This document shows, piece after piece, positions 44,146 to 53,080 of a stretch of DNA of 64,000 nt. Both the position numbers and the translations under genes were made by a program. How positions within the stretch are numbered: the first letter of the stretch is position 1; each line of letters opens with the position of its first letter. The stretch is from Emcibacter sp. Lineage in GTDB: Bacteria; Pseudomonadota; Alphaproteobacteria; Sphingomonadales; Emcibacteraceae. The notes below the pieces were generated by a model. The model was not told the origin of the DNA, did no database searches, and saw only the letters and a list, made by a program, of their open reading frames with translations. The stretch spans positions 75,469-139,468 of the forward strand of contig JAKIUQ010000007.1 of assembly GCA_021647465.1 (NCBI GenBank), read 5' to 3'.

Positions 44146-44670
44146 ATCGGGCAGGATTTTACCAATAAAAAGATTCTCATCGTCGATAATGATAAATTCC
44201 TCGTCACCATTATCAGATCTATTTTAGAAGTATTTGAGGTCGAGAGCGTAAGGGTCACAACGAATAATGAGGACGCCATTGCTATCTTGGGCACGCAGCG
44301 CGTTGACTGCATTTTTGTCGACAATATGAACCAGAAAGAAAACGGACTGGAACTCACCAGACATATAAGGCACAAAGAAAATAACAGTTTACGGAAATTG
44401 CCCATCATTCTATGCACAGCCTTCACGGGGCTTCACTCTATCACGCACGCACGCGATGCTGGTGTGACCGAAGTACTGGCCAAGCCGGTATCCCCGGATC
44501 AAATCATGGAAAAAATGGAGAATGCGCTCTTTAACAAAAGAAATTTCGTTGATTTGGAGGCATACGCCGGGCCAGACAGAAGGCGACGGACTATCGATTA
44601 TGCCGGCGAAGACGACCGGCGGCATTCCATAGATAAACTTCCACCAAAAAGAGATGAACAAGGGGATTGA
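44146..44670 (+). CDS. Single-domain response regulator (receiver), non-canonical start
   Basis: A receiver domain is encoded without interruption from 44161: KKILIVDNDKF (acidic pocket), DCIFVDNMNQ (phosphoacceptor Asp), ILCTAFTG (Thr) and EVLAKPVS (Lys). A short tail, DRRRRTIDYAGEDDRR, follows. From the upstream stop (44119) to a TTG at 44287 there is no ATG, GTG, TTG or CTG codon, and starting at that TTG would remove the first third of the fold. GGAG (44134-44137) is followed after eight bases by ATC (44146), which I take as the start (174 codons). With no output domain the protein probably passes phosphate to the HPt encoded next. Confidence 0.8.
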   Translation: MGQDFTNKKILIVDNDKFLVTIIRSILEVFEVESVRVTTNNEDAIAILGTQRVDCIFVDNMNQKENGLELTRHIRHKENNSLRKLPIILCTAFTGLHSITHARDAGVTEVLAKPVSPDQIMEKMENALFNKRNFVDLEAYAGPDRRRRTIDYAGEDDRRHSIDKLPPKRDEQGD

Positions 44671-44674
44671 TTAC

Positions 44675-45073
44675 GTGACCAAAGTTAAATTTTCTCAGCG
44701 ACAACAAGATATGCTGCAGAAGGCACAGGAAATCATAGATAAAGAAGCCGTCAGTTATGTTGAACAGCTGAGGCAGCATATTCAGTCTCTAAAAAAATCC
44801 ATAGGATCGGGCGACATTACCCAAGCCATTCAAATCTGTCACCATATGCAAGGTCAAGCCGGCACCTTTGGCTGGCCTCTCGCCACAGAAATTTCCGGTT
44901 GGTTCAAAAGAATTTTAACCAACCAACAAAACGCAACTATTGACCATAAAACCAATAAAATATTCCTGAGCAGCCTTGAAAATATGGTGAAAAACAACTT
45001 AAAATCCCACGGCAAAGAGGCCATAGGCCTCCTCCAAAACATCGAAGCTGCCCTGAAAAAAAACAATCCTTAA
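44675..45073 (+). CDS. HPt phosphotransfer protein
   Basis: A small helical protein (132 residues) with the histidine-phosphotransfer motif ICHHMQGQAGTFGWPLA, in which the second His aligns with the phosphorylated residue of HPt domains (HxLKGxAGTFG). The GTG at 44675 follows AAGGGG at nine bases and comes just after the receiver stop; an ATG at 44654 would start inside the receiver gene and before that site. It is probably cotranscribed with the receiver gene. Confidence 0.8.
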   Translation: MTKVKFSQRQQDMLQKAQEIIDKEAVSYVEQLRQHIQSLKKSIGSGDITQAIQICHHMQGQAGTFGWPLATEISGWFKRILTNQQNATIDHKTNKIFLSSLENMVKNNLKSHGKEAIGLLQNIEAALKKNNP

Positions 45074-45105
45074 AATGATATTTCTTATTATCTAAACCAA
45101 AGAAT

Positions 45106-45191
45106 TGGTGCGGGTGGAGGGAATCGAACCCACACTTCCAGAGGAAACGAGATTTTGAATCTCGCGCGTCTACCAATTCCGCCACACCCGC
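45106..45191 (-). tRNA. tRNA-Leu (anticodon CAA)
   Basis: The minus strand folds as a class II tRNA: acceptor stem GCGGGTG/CACCCGC, D-arm with GGTAGACGC, and anticodon stem-loop CGAGA-TTCAAAA-TCTCG with anticodon CAA. A long variable arm and T-loop GGTTCGATTCC follow. CCA is encoded (discriminator A, then CCA at 45106-45108). It reads the UUG leucine codon. Confidence 0.97.
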
Positions 45192-45371
45192 GTGAAGGAA
45201 GTGCAGTCTTATCACCTTCATATTCTATAGCCAAGTGAAAAATGTCCGGAATATAAAAAAACCGGTTATTCTTCATAAAGCTGAAATATAAAAGAGCCGC
45301 CTTCAAAATCCCTTATGTGATTGACCTTCTTAGTGAGGCTGTTTGAGACAATAGACTTAATCTACGTTTCT

Positions 45372-45400
45372 TTGACAATTTCAGTGTCATGGGATAATGA
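45372..45400 (+). promoter_or_regulatory. Probable sigma-70 promoter of the aldehyde dehydrogenase gene
   Basis: TTGACA (45372-45377), a 17-base spacer, and TAATGA (45395-45400), 30 bases before the ATG at 45430. The -35 is a perfect match and the -10 is moderate. Confidence 0.55.
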
Positions 45401-45429
45401 CATTCTACAGAAATAATTAGGTGATCGTA

Positions 45430-46842
45430 ATGGCCGAAAATAATTTGAAAAAGATGCTGCACGCACAGAGAACCGCTTTTAATGCAAGTCCAAATTCGCC
45501 ATGGGACGAGCGTAAAGAGAAGCTGGTAAAGCTCGGCAAACTCATCAATGAGAATGAACTCCCGTTCCAGCAGGCTATTTCCGAAGATTTTGGTAATCGC
45601 TCCTTCATCGAAACAACATTGGCAGAAGTGTCCGTCATTCATGGCGGCATTAAACACGCGCTTAAACACACAAAAGAATGGATGCGAACAAGAAAAGCCC
45701 CCACGGCGTTGCGGTTTAAGCCCGCCTCAAACAAAATAATGCCGCAGCCCCTTGGCGTTATCGGAATTATCAGCCCGTGGAATTACCCTTTGCAGCTGGC
45801 CATTATGCCGCTCATCGGGGCGCTGGGGGCCGGCAACCGCGTGATGATTAAACCCAGCGAATATACGCCGCGATTTTCGGATTTGCTGAAATCTGTTCTT
45901 GGTGAGTTTTTTTCAGACGATGAGGTTTTTGTGGCCGTTGGCGGCACCCAGGTTGCGCAAGAATTTTCGACTCTGCCCTTTGATCATTTGCTGTTTACAG
46001 GATCGACCAATGTCGGGCGCATGGTCGCGAGCGCTGCGGCCAAGAATTTAACCCCTGTAACGCTGGAACTTGGCGGGAAATCACCGGTAATTATAGATGA
46101 GAGTGCCAATTTAAAACTGACCATTGCCCGCATTACCAATGGTAAATTACTCAATGCCGGGCAGACTTGCGTGGCGCCGGATTATGTGTTGATGCCTCAA
46201 CATAGAATTGATGCCTTTTCAGAAGCTTTAATTGCCAAAGCCGAAAAATTTTATCCAACTTTTGCGGGTAATGCAGATTACACATCAATTATAGCCGGCA
46301 ACCATTATACCCGCCTGCAAAGCCTGCTCGAAGACGCAAGAAATAAAGGAGCAACGCTAAGAACAGCTGGCAATGACAACCCGAAAGTCCTGACGCAAGA
46401 ACGCCGGATTCCGTTGACGGTTGTGACCAATTGCACGCCTGACATGCGGATCATGCAAGAAGAGATATTCGGGCCTCTGCTGCCGATAGTTGCCAGTGAG
46501 ACCCTTGAAAAGGCTATGCAATATATCCAAAGCCGGGAACGGCCTCTGGCGCTCTATTGGTTCGGTGAAGATAAAGCCAAGCGTGATCATATCCTCAAAA
46601 ACAGTATTTCCGGAGGGGCCGCAATTAACGAAACCGCCTGGCAGGTGGTACAAGAAGACATTCCCTTTGGCGGCATTGGTCCGTCCGGTATGGGCGGTTA
46701 TCATGGAGAATATGGATTTAAAACCTTCTCCCATATGAAAGGCGTATTTTTCCAAAGCAGATTTAGCGGCGGTAAAATGCTCTTCCCGCCCTATACGGAA
46801 AAAACCAAAACAATCCTGAATTTAATGAAAAAATTCATGTGA
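45430..46842 (+). CDS. Coniferyl-aldehyde-dehydrogenase-like NAD(P)-dependent aldehyde dehydrogenase
   Basis: An aldehyde dehydrogenase of about 470 residues, of the short class 3-like group that includes coniferyl aldehyde dehydrogenase. Landmarks are GIISPWNYPLQLAIMP, FTGSTNVGRMVASAA, the base in LELGGKSPVII, catalytic C247 in NAGQTCVAPDYVL and SGGAAINETAWQVVQEDIPFGG. I chose the ATG at 45430, seven bases after AGGTG; a GTG at 45421 overlaps that site. Aldehyde substrate unknown; it is monocistronic with its own promoter and converges on a GST gene. Confidence 0.88.
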   Translation: MAENNLKKMLHAQRTAFNASPNSPWDERKEKLVKLGKLINENELPFQQAISEDFGNRSFIETTLAEVSVIHGGIKHALKHTKEWMRTRKAPTALRFKPASNKIMPQPLGVIGIISPWNYPLQLAIMPLIGALGAGNRVMIKPSEYTPRFSDLLKSVLGEFFSDDEVFVAVGGTQVAQEFSTLPFDHLLFTGSTNVGRMVASAAAKNLTPVTLELGGKSPVIIDESANLKLTIARITNGKLLNAGQTCVAPDYVLMPQHRIDAFSEALIAKAEKFYPTFAGNADYTSIIAGNHYTRLQSLLEDARNKGATLRTAGNDNPKVLTQERRIPLTVVTNCTPDMRIMQEEIFGPLLPIVASETLEKAMQYIQSRERPLALYWFGEDKAKRDHILKNSISGGAAINETAWQVVQEDIPFGGIGPSGMGGYHGEYGFKTFSHMKGVFFQSRFSGGKMLFPPYTEKTKTILNLMKKFM

Positions 46843-46876
46843 AAATTCATGAATGTAAAGAGGCGTCAATATTCGC

Positions 46877-47488
46877 CTATCTTACTTCATTCATTTCAAC
46901 GCGGATGGGCCGGCCAAGGCATCGGTTAAGCCACGGCTGAAGATTGTCATATGAGCTAAAATCATATCCTGATTTCACCGCATAATCCAGCATCGCCGCC
47001 ACATTCAGATCAGCGATGGTAAAACGCTCTGCCACCAGATATTCTTTACCCGACAAATGATCATCCAAGACCTTCAAATGGGGAATAAGGTCACTTTGCG
47101 CAGCCTTTAATGTTGCGGGGTCGCGCATTTCTTTGGGCAAGACCACCATGTGAAGCATGCAATCAACGGCCTTCTTATCCAGATTCAAAATGCCAAATAG
47201 CGACCATTGCATAATCAAGGCTTCTTCTTTTGGATCATCAGACCATAATATATTATCGCCATAATTCTTGGCCAGATAAAAATTAATCGCCATAGATTCC
47301 CAGAGTATAAGACCATCTTCTTCCAATGTCGGGATTAAACCATTGGGATTAATCGCCAGATATTCCGGTTTTTTGTTATCACCTGTAAAAGGATTAACCG
47401 GATTAACCTCATACGCCAATCCCATCTCTTTCATGGCCCAGATAATATAATTTGTTCTGGCAAAGGGTGCCCCGTGAATAATGCGCAT
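46877..47488 (-). CDS. Glutathione S-transferase family protein
   Basis: A 203-residue GST with the N-terminal thioredoxin-like domain (APFARTNYIIWAMKE, where Ser/Arg positions replace Tyr), cis-Pro region NGLIPTLEEDG, and WESMAINFYLAKNYG for the glutathione gamma-glutamyl group. The helical domain has the FTIADLNVAAMLDYA N-capping box. Not closely similar to the GST at 26273-26899. Function is generic detoxification; substrate unknown. Confidence 0.86.
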   Translation of the reverse strand: MRIIHGAPFARTNYIIWAMKEMGLAYEVNPVNPFTGDNKKPEYLAINPNGLIPTLEEDGLILWESMAINFYLAKNYGDNILWSDDPKEEALIMQWSLFGILNLDKKAVDCMLHMVVLPKEMRDPATLKAAQSDLIPHLKVLDDHLSGKEYLVAERFTIADLNVAAMLDYAVKSGYDFSSYDNLQPWLNRCLGRPIRVEMNEVR

Positions 47489-47594
47489 AATTTTCCTTCC
47501 GGTTTATAAAATATTTCTTCAGCGTGAAATATTGTAACATAAGAATCAAAAATACACCCTATAATTATGCCTTAATAATGGATATGATAGGCAT

Positions 47595-48380
47595 ATGTAC
47601 AAGGTAATAATAACATTTCTGTCGCTTGTTTTTATTATATCGACAGCGCAAGCCGCGCAATTCACGCTATTAAAGCAGCTCAAAAAATCAACCCGGCAGG
47701 AGGTTATTGAGGTTGTTGACGGGGATACCATCATTTTAAAGGATCAGTCGCGTGTGCGCCTCGTGGGCATTCAAACCCCAAAGCAGCCTCTTGCCAGAAA
47801 GGCGCGCAAAGAATGGCCGTTGGCAGCAGAGGCCCAAAAAACACTGTCCGATCTTATTTTAAACAGATATGTCACACTCTATTATGGCGGCCAAAAGAAT
47901 GACCGGTACGGCAGGGCGCTGGCGCATCTTTTCCGTGAAGACGGGTTATGGATTCAAGGCGAAATGTTAAAAAAAGGTATGGCCCGGGTTTATAGCCATC
48001 CTGATAATAACGCCGTCGTTCCTGAAATGATGGCCCTTGAACGGGCGGCGCGGCAAAAAATGCGGGGCGTCTGGGCGCTGGATTATTATCAGCCGAAAGA
48101 CCATATGACGGCTGGACGACACCGTAATAGTTTTCAACTGGTCACCGGGCTCGTCCAGAATGTCACAAAAGTTCGCGGCACCTATTACGTCAATTTTGGT
48201 GATGACTGGCGCAAAGACTTCACCATTGTCATCAAATCAAATGCCGCCCGGAAATTCATAAAATCCGGAATGCCGCCGCATGATTTTAAAGGCAAACATC
48301 TTGAAGTCAGGGGCTGGTTGAAATCATATAATGGCCCTATGATAGAGGCCACACACCCTGAGCAGATCATCATCCAATGA
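47595..48380 (+). CDS. Exported SNase-like (thermonuclease-fold) protein
   Basis: The 261-residue protein has a signal peptide (MYKVIITFLSLVFIISTAQAA) and a staphylococcal-nuclease-like domain at about 38-155: VVDGDTIIL, RVRLVGIQTPK, KNDRYGRALAHLF, GMARVYSHP. Asp and Arg residues of the nuclease calcium/catalytic site are partly present (DGDT, DRYGR), but RLVGIQTP carries Gln where the usual motif has Asp or Glu. The C-terminal domain (about 170-260) is an OB-like extension with NVTKVRGTYYVNFG, seen in several alphaproteobacterial homologues. Followed 10 bases later by the M48 protease gene. Activity is uncertain. Confidence 0.8.
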   Translation: MYKVIITFLSLVFIISTAQAAQFTLLKQLKKSTRQEVIEVVDGDTIILKDQSRVRLVGIQTPKQPLARKARKEWPLAAEAQKTLSDLILNRYVTLYYGGQKNDRYGRALAHLFREDGLWIQGEMLKKGMARVYSHPDNNAVVPEMMALERAARQKMRGVWALDYYQPKDHMTAGRHRNSFQLVTGLVQNVTKVRGTYYVNFGDDWRKDFTIVIKSNAARKFIKSGMPPHDFKGKHLEVRGWLKSYNGPMIEATHPEQIIIQ

Positions 48381-48390
48381 AGGACATCCC

Positions 48391-49914
48391 ATGGCAGAAT
48401 ATGACATAAAATCTATCCCAAAAAGATTAAGAAACAGCCCGATACTCTCAGGGCTTGTCATTCTACCTCTGTTATTATCAGGCTGTATGACCACCAACCC
48501 GGCGACAGGCGGGTCTGATTTCACCCCCTTCATGAGCCCGGCCAAGGAGGCGTCTATTGGCAAGGAACAGCATCCCCTCGTCATTGCCCAGAACGGCGGC
48601 GTTCTGGATGAGCCCAAACTGGCCGGATATGTTGCTGTTGTCGGCGGACGCCTTAGCGCCGTATCCGAATTGCCCAGCAGCCCTTTCACTTTCACGGTGC
48701 TGAATTCTCCCATTGTCAATGCCTTTGCATTGCCCGGCGGCTATATTTACGTGACACGCGGCATATTGGCCCTGTTTAACAGCGAGGCCGAGATGGCTTC
48801 AGTGCTTGGTCATGAAATCGGCCATGTGACCGCCCGCCATTCAGCAAAAAGATATAATCAGCAGCTTTTTACAGGCCTTGGGGCTTCGATTCTTGGGGCA
48901 GTTCTCAAGAACAAAGAGCTCAGTGATGCCCTTGGCTATGGCTCGCAGATATATTTGAAAAGCTATTCCCGCAGTAATGAATATGAATCCGACCAACTGG
49001 GCGTGCGCTATGCCACCCGCGCAGGCTTTGATCCCTATGCCGCAGCAGATATGTTGTCATCATTGGACGCACAAAGCAACCTTCAGGACATGATTGCCAA
49101 TCGCACCGGCCAGCAAAGACCGCCGGAATTTTTCGCCACCCACCCCAATACCAAGGACAGGGTCAGCCGCGCCTTTGCCGCAGCCCAGAAAACCGGACTG
49201 GCCCAAAACAGCCGCAGCCGGGGTCAAGACCGTTACCTGAACGCCATTGATGGGATGATATATGGCGATGACCCTGCCCAAGGCCTGATCAAGGGACCGG
49301 TTTTTTCCCATGGCCCCCTGCGTTTCACATTCCGCGTCCCTGATCATTACCGCCTGATCAATAGTGCCGAAGCGGTCTATGCCCAAGGCACAGGCCCGTC
49401 CGAGGGCGGCGTTATCATTTTTTCCGGCGATGCCCTCAAAGGGCGTAACATGATGGAATATACCTCTCAGGTCTGGAAAAATTTTATCAAGGAAACGGCC
49501 CTTCAGGGATTGGAAGACCTAACCATTAACGGCATGACGGCGGTAACCGGGTTTCAGAATATGGCGGTTAACAATATCCAGTCACAAGTCCGTATCATCA
49601 CCATTCGGCATTCTCGGGACAAGGCCTATTATTTCCTGATCATCACGCCTTTAAACAGGCTTGATGGCATAAAAGATGATTTACAGCGCATGACATATAG
49701 TTTTAAAAAACTGTCCGCAAAACAAGCCAAAGAAATAAAAGGAAAAATCATCCGCGTGGTTACCGTTCAGAAGGGCGACACCATCAGCAGTCTTGCCCGT
49801 CATATGGCCTTTAACACCCATAAACGTGACCGCTTTCTGACTTTGAACGGCCTGAATTCCAATAGCCGCCTCAGGGCGGGCCAGCGGGTAAAAATCGTCA
49901 TTTATGATAAATGA
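48391..49914 (+). CDS. M48-family metalloprotease lipoprotein with C-terminal LysM
   Basis: A 507-residue lipoprotein (lipobox LLLSGC) with a BepA/YfgC-like zinc protease domain. The zinc site HEIGHVTARH spans residues 141-150 and the third ligand is in YESDQLGVRYA. The final 50 residues form a LysM domain (VQKGDTISSLARHMAF to RLRAGQRVKIVIY) that should bind peptidoglycan. Such proteins take part in outer-membrane protein quality control. SD AAGGACATCCC supports the start. Probably cotranscribed with the SNase-like gene. Confidence 0.9.
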   Translation: MAEYDIKSIPKRLRNSPILSGLVILPLLLSGCMTTNPATGGSDFTPFMSPAKEASIGKEQHPLVIAQNGGVLDEPKLAGYVAVVGGRLSAVSELPSSPFTFTVLNSPIVNAFALPGGYIYVTRGILALFNSEAEMASVLGHEIGHVTARHSAKRYNQQLFTGLGASILGAVLKNKELSDALGYGSQIYLKSYSRSNEYESDQLGVRYATRAGFDPYAAADMLSSLDAQSNLQDMIANRTGQQRPPEFFATHPNTKDRVSRAFAAAQKTGLAQNSRSRGQDRYLNAIDGMIYGDDPAQGLIKGPVFSHGPLRFTFRVPDHYRLINSAEAVYAQGTGPSEGGVIIFSGDALKGRNMMEYTSQVWKNFIKETALQGLEDLTINGMTAVTGFQNMAVNNIQSQVRIITIRHSRDKAYYFLIITPLNRLDGIKDDLQRMTYSFKKLSAKQAKEIKGKIIRVVTVQKGDTISSLARHMAFNTHKRDRFLTLNGLNSNSRLRAGQRVKIVIYDK

Positions 49915-49924
49915 ATGATTTTTT

Positions 49925-52900
49925 TCACTCCGCAGGTTCCGGCAGAGCTTGTTTCAATTCCCAGCCCATCATATCATATATCCGGTCTCTTATCCGTGAC
50001 ATCAAAATGTAAAGTATGGGCACCAGTATAAGCGTTACGATTGTGGCAAAGAGAACGCCAAAAGATAACGATACCACCGCCGGGATCAGGAACTGGGCCT
50101 GTACGCTTGTCTCAAGCATCAAGGGCAACAGGCCAATAAAAGTGGTAAAGGATGTCAGGAAAATGGGACGGAATCTTTCCTCAGCCGCAATTTCAATGGC
50201 CTGAACCACGTCATAACCCTTATCGCGAAGCCGGGAAATATAATCAACCAGAACCAGATTGTCATTGATCACAACGCCCATGGCCGCCGCAATCCCCATG
50301 ATGGAGAAAATACTGATATCCATTCCTAAAATCAAATGGCCAATCACTGCCCCCATATAGCCAAAAGGCAGGGCCGTGAAAATAATGAATGGCTTGAAAT
50401 AAGACTTAAAGGCGACGGCAAACAGAATATAAATAATCAACAGTCCAAAGATGAAATTCGTCATGATAGAATTCATGAACTCTTGCTGTCCCTCATCACC
50501 GCCGCCAAGGCTACGCTTTACGGTCTTATATTTATCTTCCCACGCCGGAAAGAAATTCTCTTTTAAATCATCTTTGATTTTCTTGATTTCCGCTTCTTTT
50601 CCCTCTTCCAATGAGGCAATGACCGTCAGCGTTCTTTCTCGATCTGTCCGGCGAATAGACGTGTAGGCCGGGCGATAATCCACATTAGCCACAGCACCAA
50701 ATGGCACCTCTGCGCCCGTTTCTGAACGCACGCGCAGCTTACCCAGCGTATCAAATGATTTACGATCCTTTTCTGGAAAACGCACCATCACTTTCACATC
50801 ATCAATGCCGCGCGGGACACGCTGAACTTCTTCGCCGTAGAAAGCCTGCCTTACCTGCCGGCCTAAATCACGCAGGGAAAGACCCAGATTTTCTGCGCTG
50901 GGGATCAGGGACAAGACCGCTTCGGATTGCGCCGAATCTGCCGTGTCCGTAACATAATAAATCGCGTCATATGTGGCCAGTTTGGCCTTTAATTCCGCTG
51001 CGGCCGCCTCAATATCATCCACATTGGCAGACGACAGTCGAATACGCATTCCCCTGCTGTCATTATTGAAGGTGTTATCAAATTTTATTTCCTTGGCATC
51101 CGGGAAAAACGGTGTTTTTTCCCGCCACATTTTTGTAATATCCTCGGTCGAGATTGGCCGGTCTTCCCCCGGTTCCAGAACAAAGAATGCCCGGGCGCCC
51201 CGACCGCTGGCAAAAGACATGGTGGCTTTGAAAATTTTGGAATCCGGATATTTCTCTTCCAGATCTTTCACCACCTCATAGGCCGAATTCTCAAGAGCTC
51301 TCGTGGCCTCTTTCACCGTGTCATAGGGCACGCCGCTGGGGAAGGTATATTCCGCCCGAATAAAATCCTGCGGAATGGACGGCTGAAAAGCAAAGCCAAC
51401 ATGGCCGCCGTACTGAATGCCAACCGTGACGATGCTTAACATGCCAACGAAAACACTTAGCGTCACAGCCTTGCGGCGCAGACATTTATTCAAGAATGGC
51501 TTATAATATTTGAATATGGCAACTTCCAGAAAGTGATCCGCCTTTGCCCTGAATATATTGACAATCCCTGTCAGGCCAATTTTGGTAAATAGTCTGGCCA
51601 ACAGGCCCGGCTTGCCGGCGCCGCCGTGACGTAAGTGAGCCGGTAAAATCAACAAACATTCAATGAGGGAAACAATCAGTGTTAAAATAACAACAACCGC
51701 AACGACCGTCGTAAATTGACGTGTTGTCCCCGGCACCATAGCCATAGGCGCAAAGAAGATCATTGTGGTCAAGGCCGAGAAAATAACAGGCTTGGCCACT
51801 TTTGCGCTCCCAAGGACAGCGGCCTTTGTCCCCTTGATACCGCGTTGATTTTCCCTGTGGATATTCTCACCGATGATAATCGCATCATCCACCACAATCC
51901 CCAAGACCAGAATGAAGGCGAACATGCCAATCATATTCAGGCTTTCACCAGTCAGGGGCAGGATCATGAATGCCCCCAGAAACGATACCGCAATGCCGAC
52001 CACAACCCAGCCGGCAAGCCTTGGGGTCAGGAACAACATAAGCCCGAGAAACACCAGAACAAGGCCGCCAATTCCATTGCTGATCAACGTATTTGCCCGG
52101 CTTTTAAATCCCGTTGACCGATCACTCCATATGACCGCCTCTACGCCTTCGGGCAAGCTGGGCCTGAGCGTATTTTCCACATAATCTGTCACGACCTCGC
52201 TAATTTCCATCACATTGGGGTTTTCCCCCACATTGACATTTAACAAAACCGCATTTTTGCGATTAATATGAGCCTCAAACCTGTCTTCAGAAAAACCGTC
52301 GATAACATTGGCCACATCTTTGAGCAAAACCCGCGTGCCGCCGGCATCCTGCAGCACCACAATATTCTCAAAATCTTCGCCTGTGTAGCTTTGTCCACGG
52401 GTCATGATCTGAATATTGCCGGCTTCATTATCCACTTTACCTGCCGGCATATTGACCGATGTCCGGGAAATAGCCTGGGCCACATCATCAAAACTCAGGC
52501 CGTATTTCTGTAAATTAAACTCATCAATTTCGATGGAAATTTCATAGGGTCGTATGGCATTAAGCTCAACCCGGCTTACCCCTTTCAGGGCGGAGATTTC
52601 ATTGCGAACCCGCCGGCCCATTTCTTTTAACTCGGCTTCGGGCAAGTCGGCGGCAAGCGCTATCCGCATGACAGAATTATTGAAAATTGGCTGACTGATA
52701 TTAGGGCGTTCGGAAAGTCTGGGGAAAGTATTGATGGAATCCACGCGGGACTTCACATCATTGAGCAATCTTTGCATGTCATAATCATCCACCGCTTCGA
52801 TGGTGACAAAGCCAATACCTTCCCGCGCAGTAGATCGCACGCGTTTAACGCCTTCCAGATCATATACGGCTTCCTCGATACGGATGACAATGCGCTCTTC

Positions 52901-53080
52901 CACCTCCTCAGGCCCGGCCCCCAAATAAACAACAGATACTTCAATCTGATTAGGACGAACACTGGGAAAGCTCTCTTTACTGACCTTTTGAAGACCAACC
53001 AACCCGCCAATAATCAGCAGAACCATCATCAGGTTTGCCGCAATAGGATTATGGACAAACCATTTCATAATACCGCTCAT
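49925..53080 (-). CDS. RND efflux permease (HAE1/AcrB superfamily)
   Basis: The 1051-residue proton-driven inner-membrane pump has two six-helix halves with large periplasmic loops. It opens WFVHNPIAANLMMVLLIIGG, carries the proton-relay aspartates in LGIVVDDAIIIGENIHRE, and has the second-half motif GIAAAMGVVINDNLVLVDYI. It is the last gene of a tripartite operon and overlaps the adaptor gene by ATGA. Substrate class (drug, solvent or metal) cannot be told; no metal-type motif is apparent. Confidence 0.92.
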   Translation of the reverse strand: MSGIMKWFVHNPIAANLMMVLLIIGGLVGLQKVSKESFPSVRPNQIEVSVVYLGAGPEEVEERIVIRIEEAVYDLEGVKRVRSTAREGIGFVTIEAVDDYDMQRLLNDVKSRVDSINTFPRLSERPNISQPIFNNSVMRIALAADLPEAELKEMGRRVRNEISALKGVSRVELNAIRPYEISIEIDEFNLQKYGLSFDDVAQAISRTSVNMPAGKVDNEAGNIQIMTRGQSYTGEDFENIVVLQDAGGTRVLLKDVANVIDGFSEDRFEAHINRKNAVLLNVNVGENPNVMEISEVVTDYVENTLRPSLPEGVEAVIWSDRSTGFKSRANTLISNGIGGLVLVFLGLMLFLTPRLAGWVVVGIAVSFLGAFMILPLTGESLNMIGMFAFILVLGIVVDDAIIIGENIHRENQRGIKGTKAAVLGSAKVAKPVIFSALTTMIFFAPMAMVPGTTRQFTTVVAVVVILTLIVSLIECLLILPAHLRHGGAGKPGLLARLFTKIGLTGIVNIFRAKADHFLEVAIFKYYKPFLNKCLRRKAVTLSVFVGMLSIVTVGIQYGGHVGFAFQPSIPQDFIRAEYTFPSGVPYDTVKEATRALENSAYEVVKDLEEKYPDSKIFKATMSFASGRGARAFFVLEPGEDRPISTEDITKMWREKTPFFPDAKEIKFDNTFNNDSRGMRIRLSSANVDDIEAAAAELKAKLATYDAIYYVTDTADSAQSEAVLSLIPSAENLGLSLRDLGRQVRQAFYGEEVQRVPRGIDDVKVMVRFPEKDRKSFDTLGKLRVRSETGAEVPFGAVANVDYRPAYTSIRRTDRERTLTVIASLEEGKEAEIKKIKDDLKENFFPAWEDKYKTVKRSLGGGDEGQQEFMNSIMTNFIFGLLIIYILFAVAFKSYFKPFIIFTALPFGYMGAVIGHLILGMDISIFSIMGIAAAMGVVINDNLVLVDYISRLRDKGYDVVQAIEIAAEERFRPIFLTSFTTFIGLLPLMLETSVQAQFLIPAVVSLSFGVLFATIVTLILVPILYILMSRIRDRIYDMMGWELKQALPEPAE

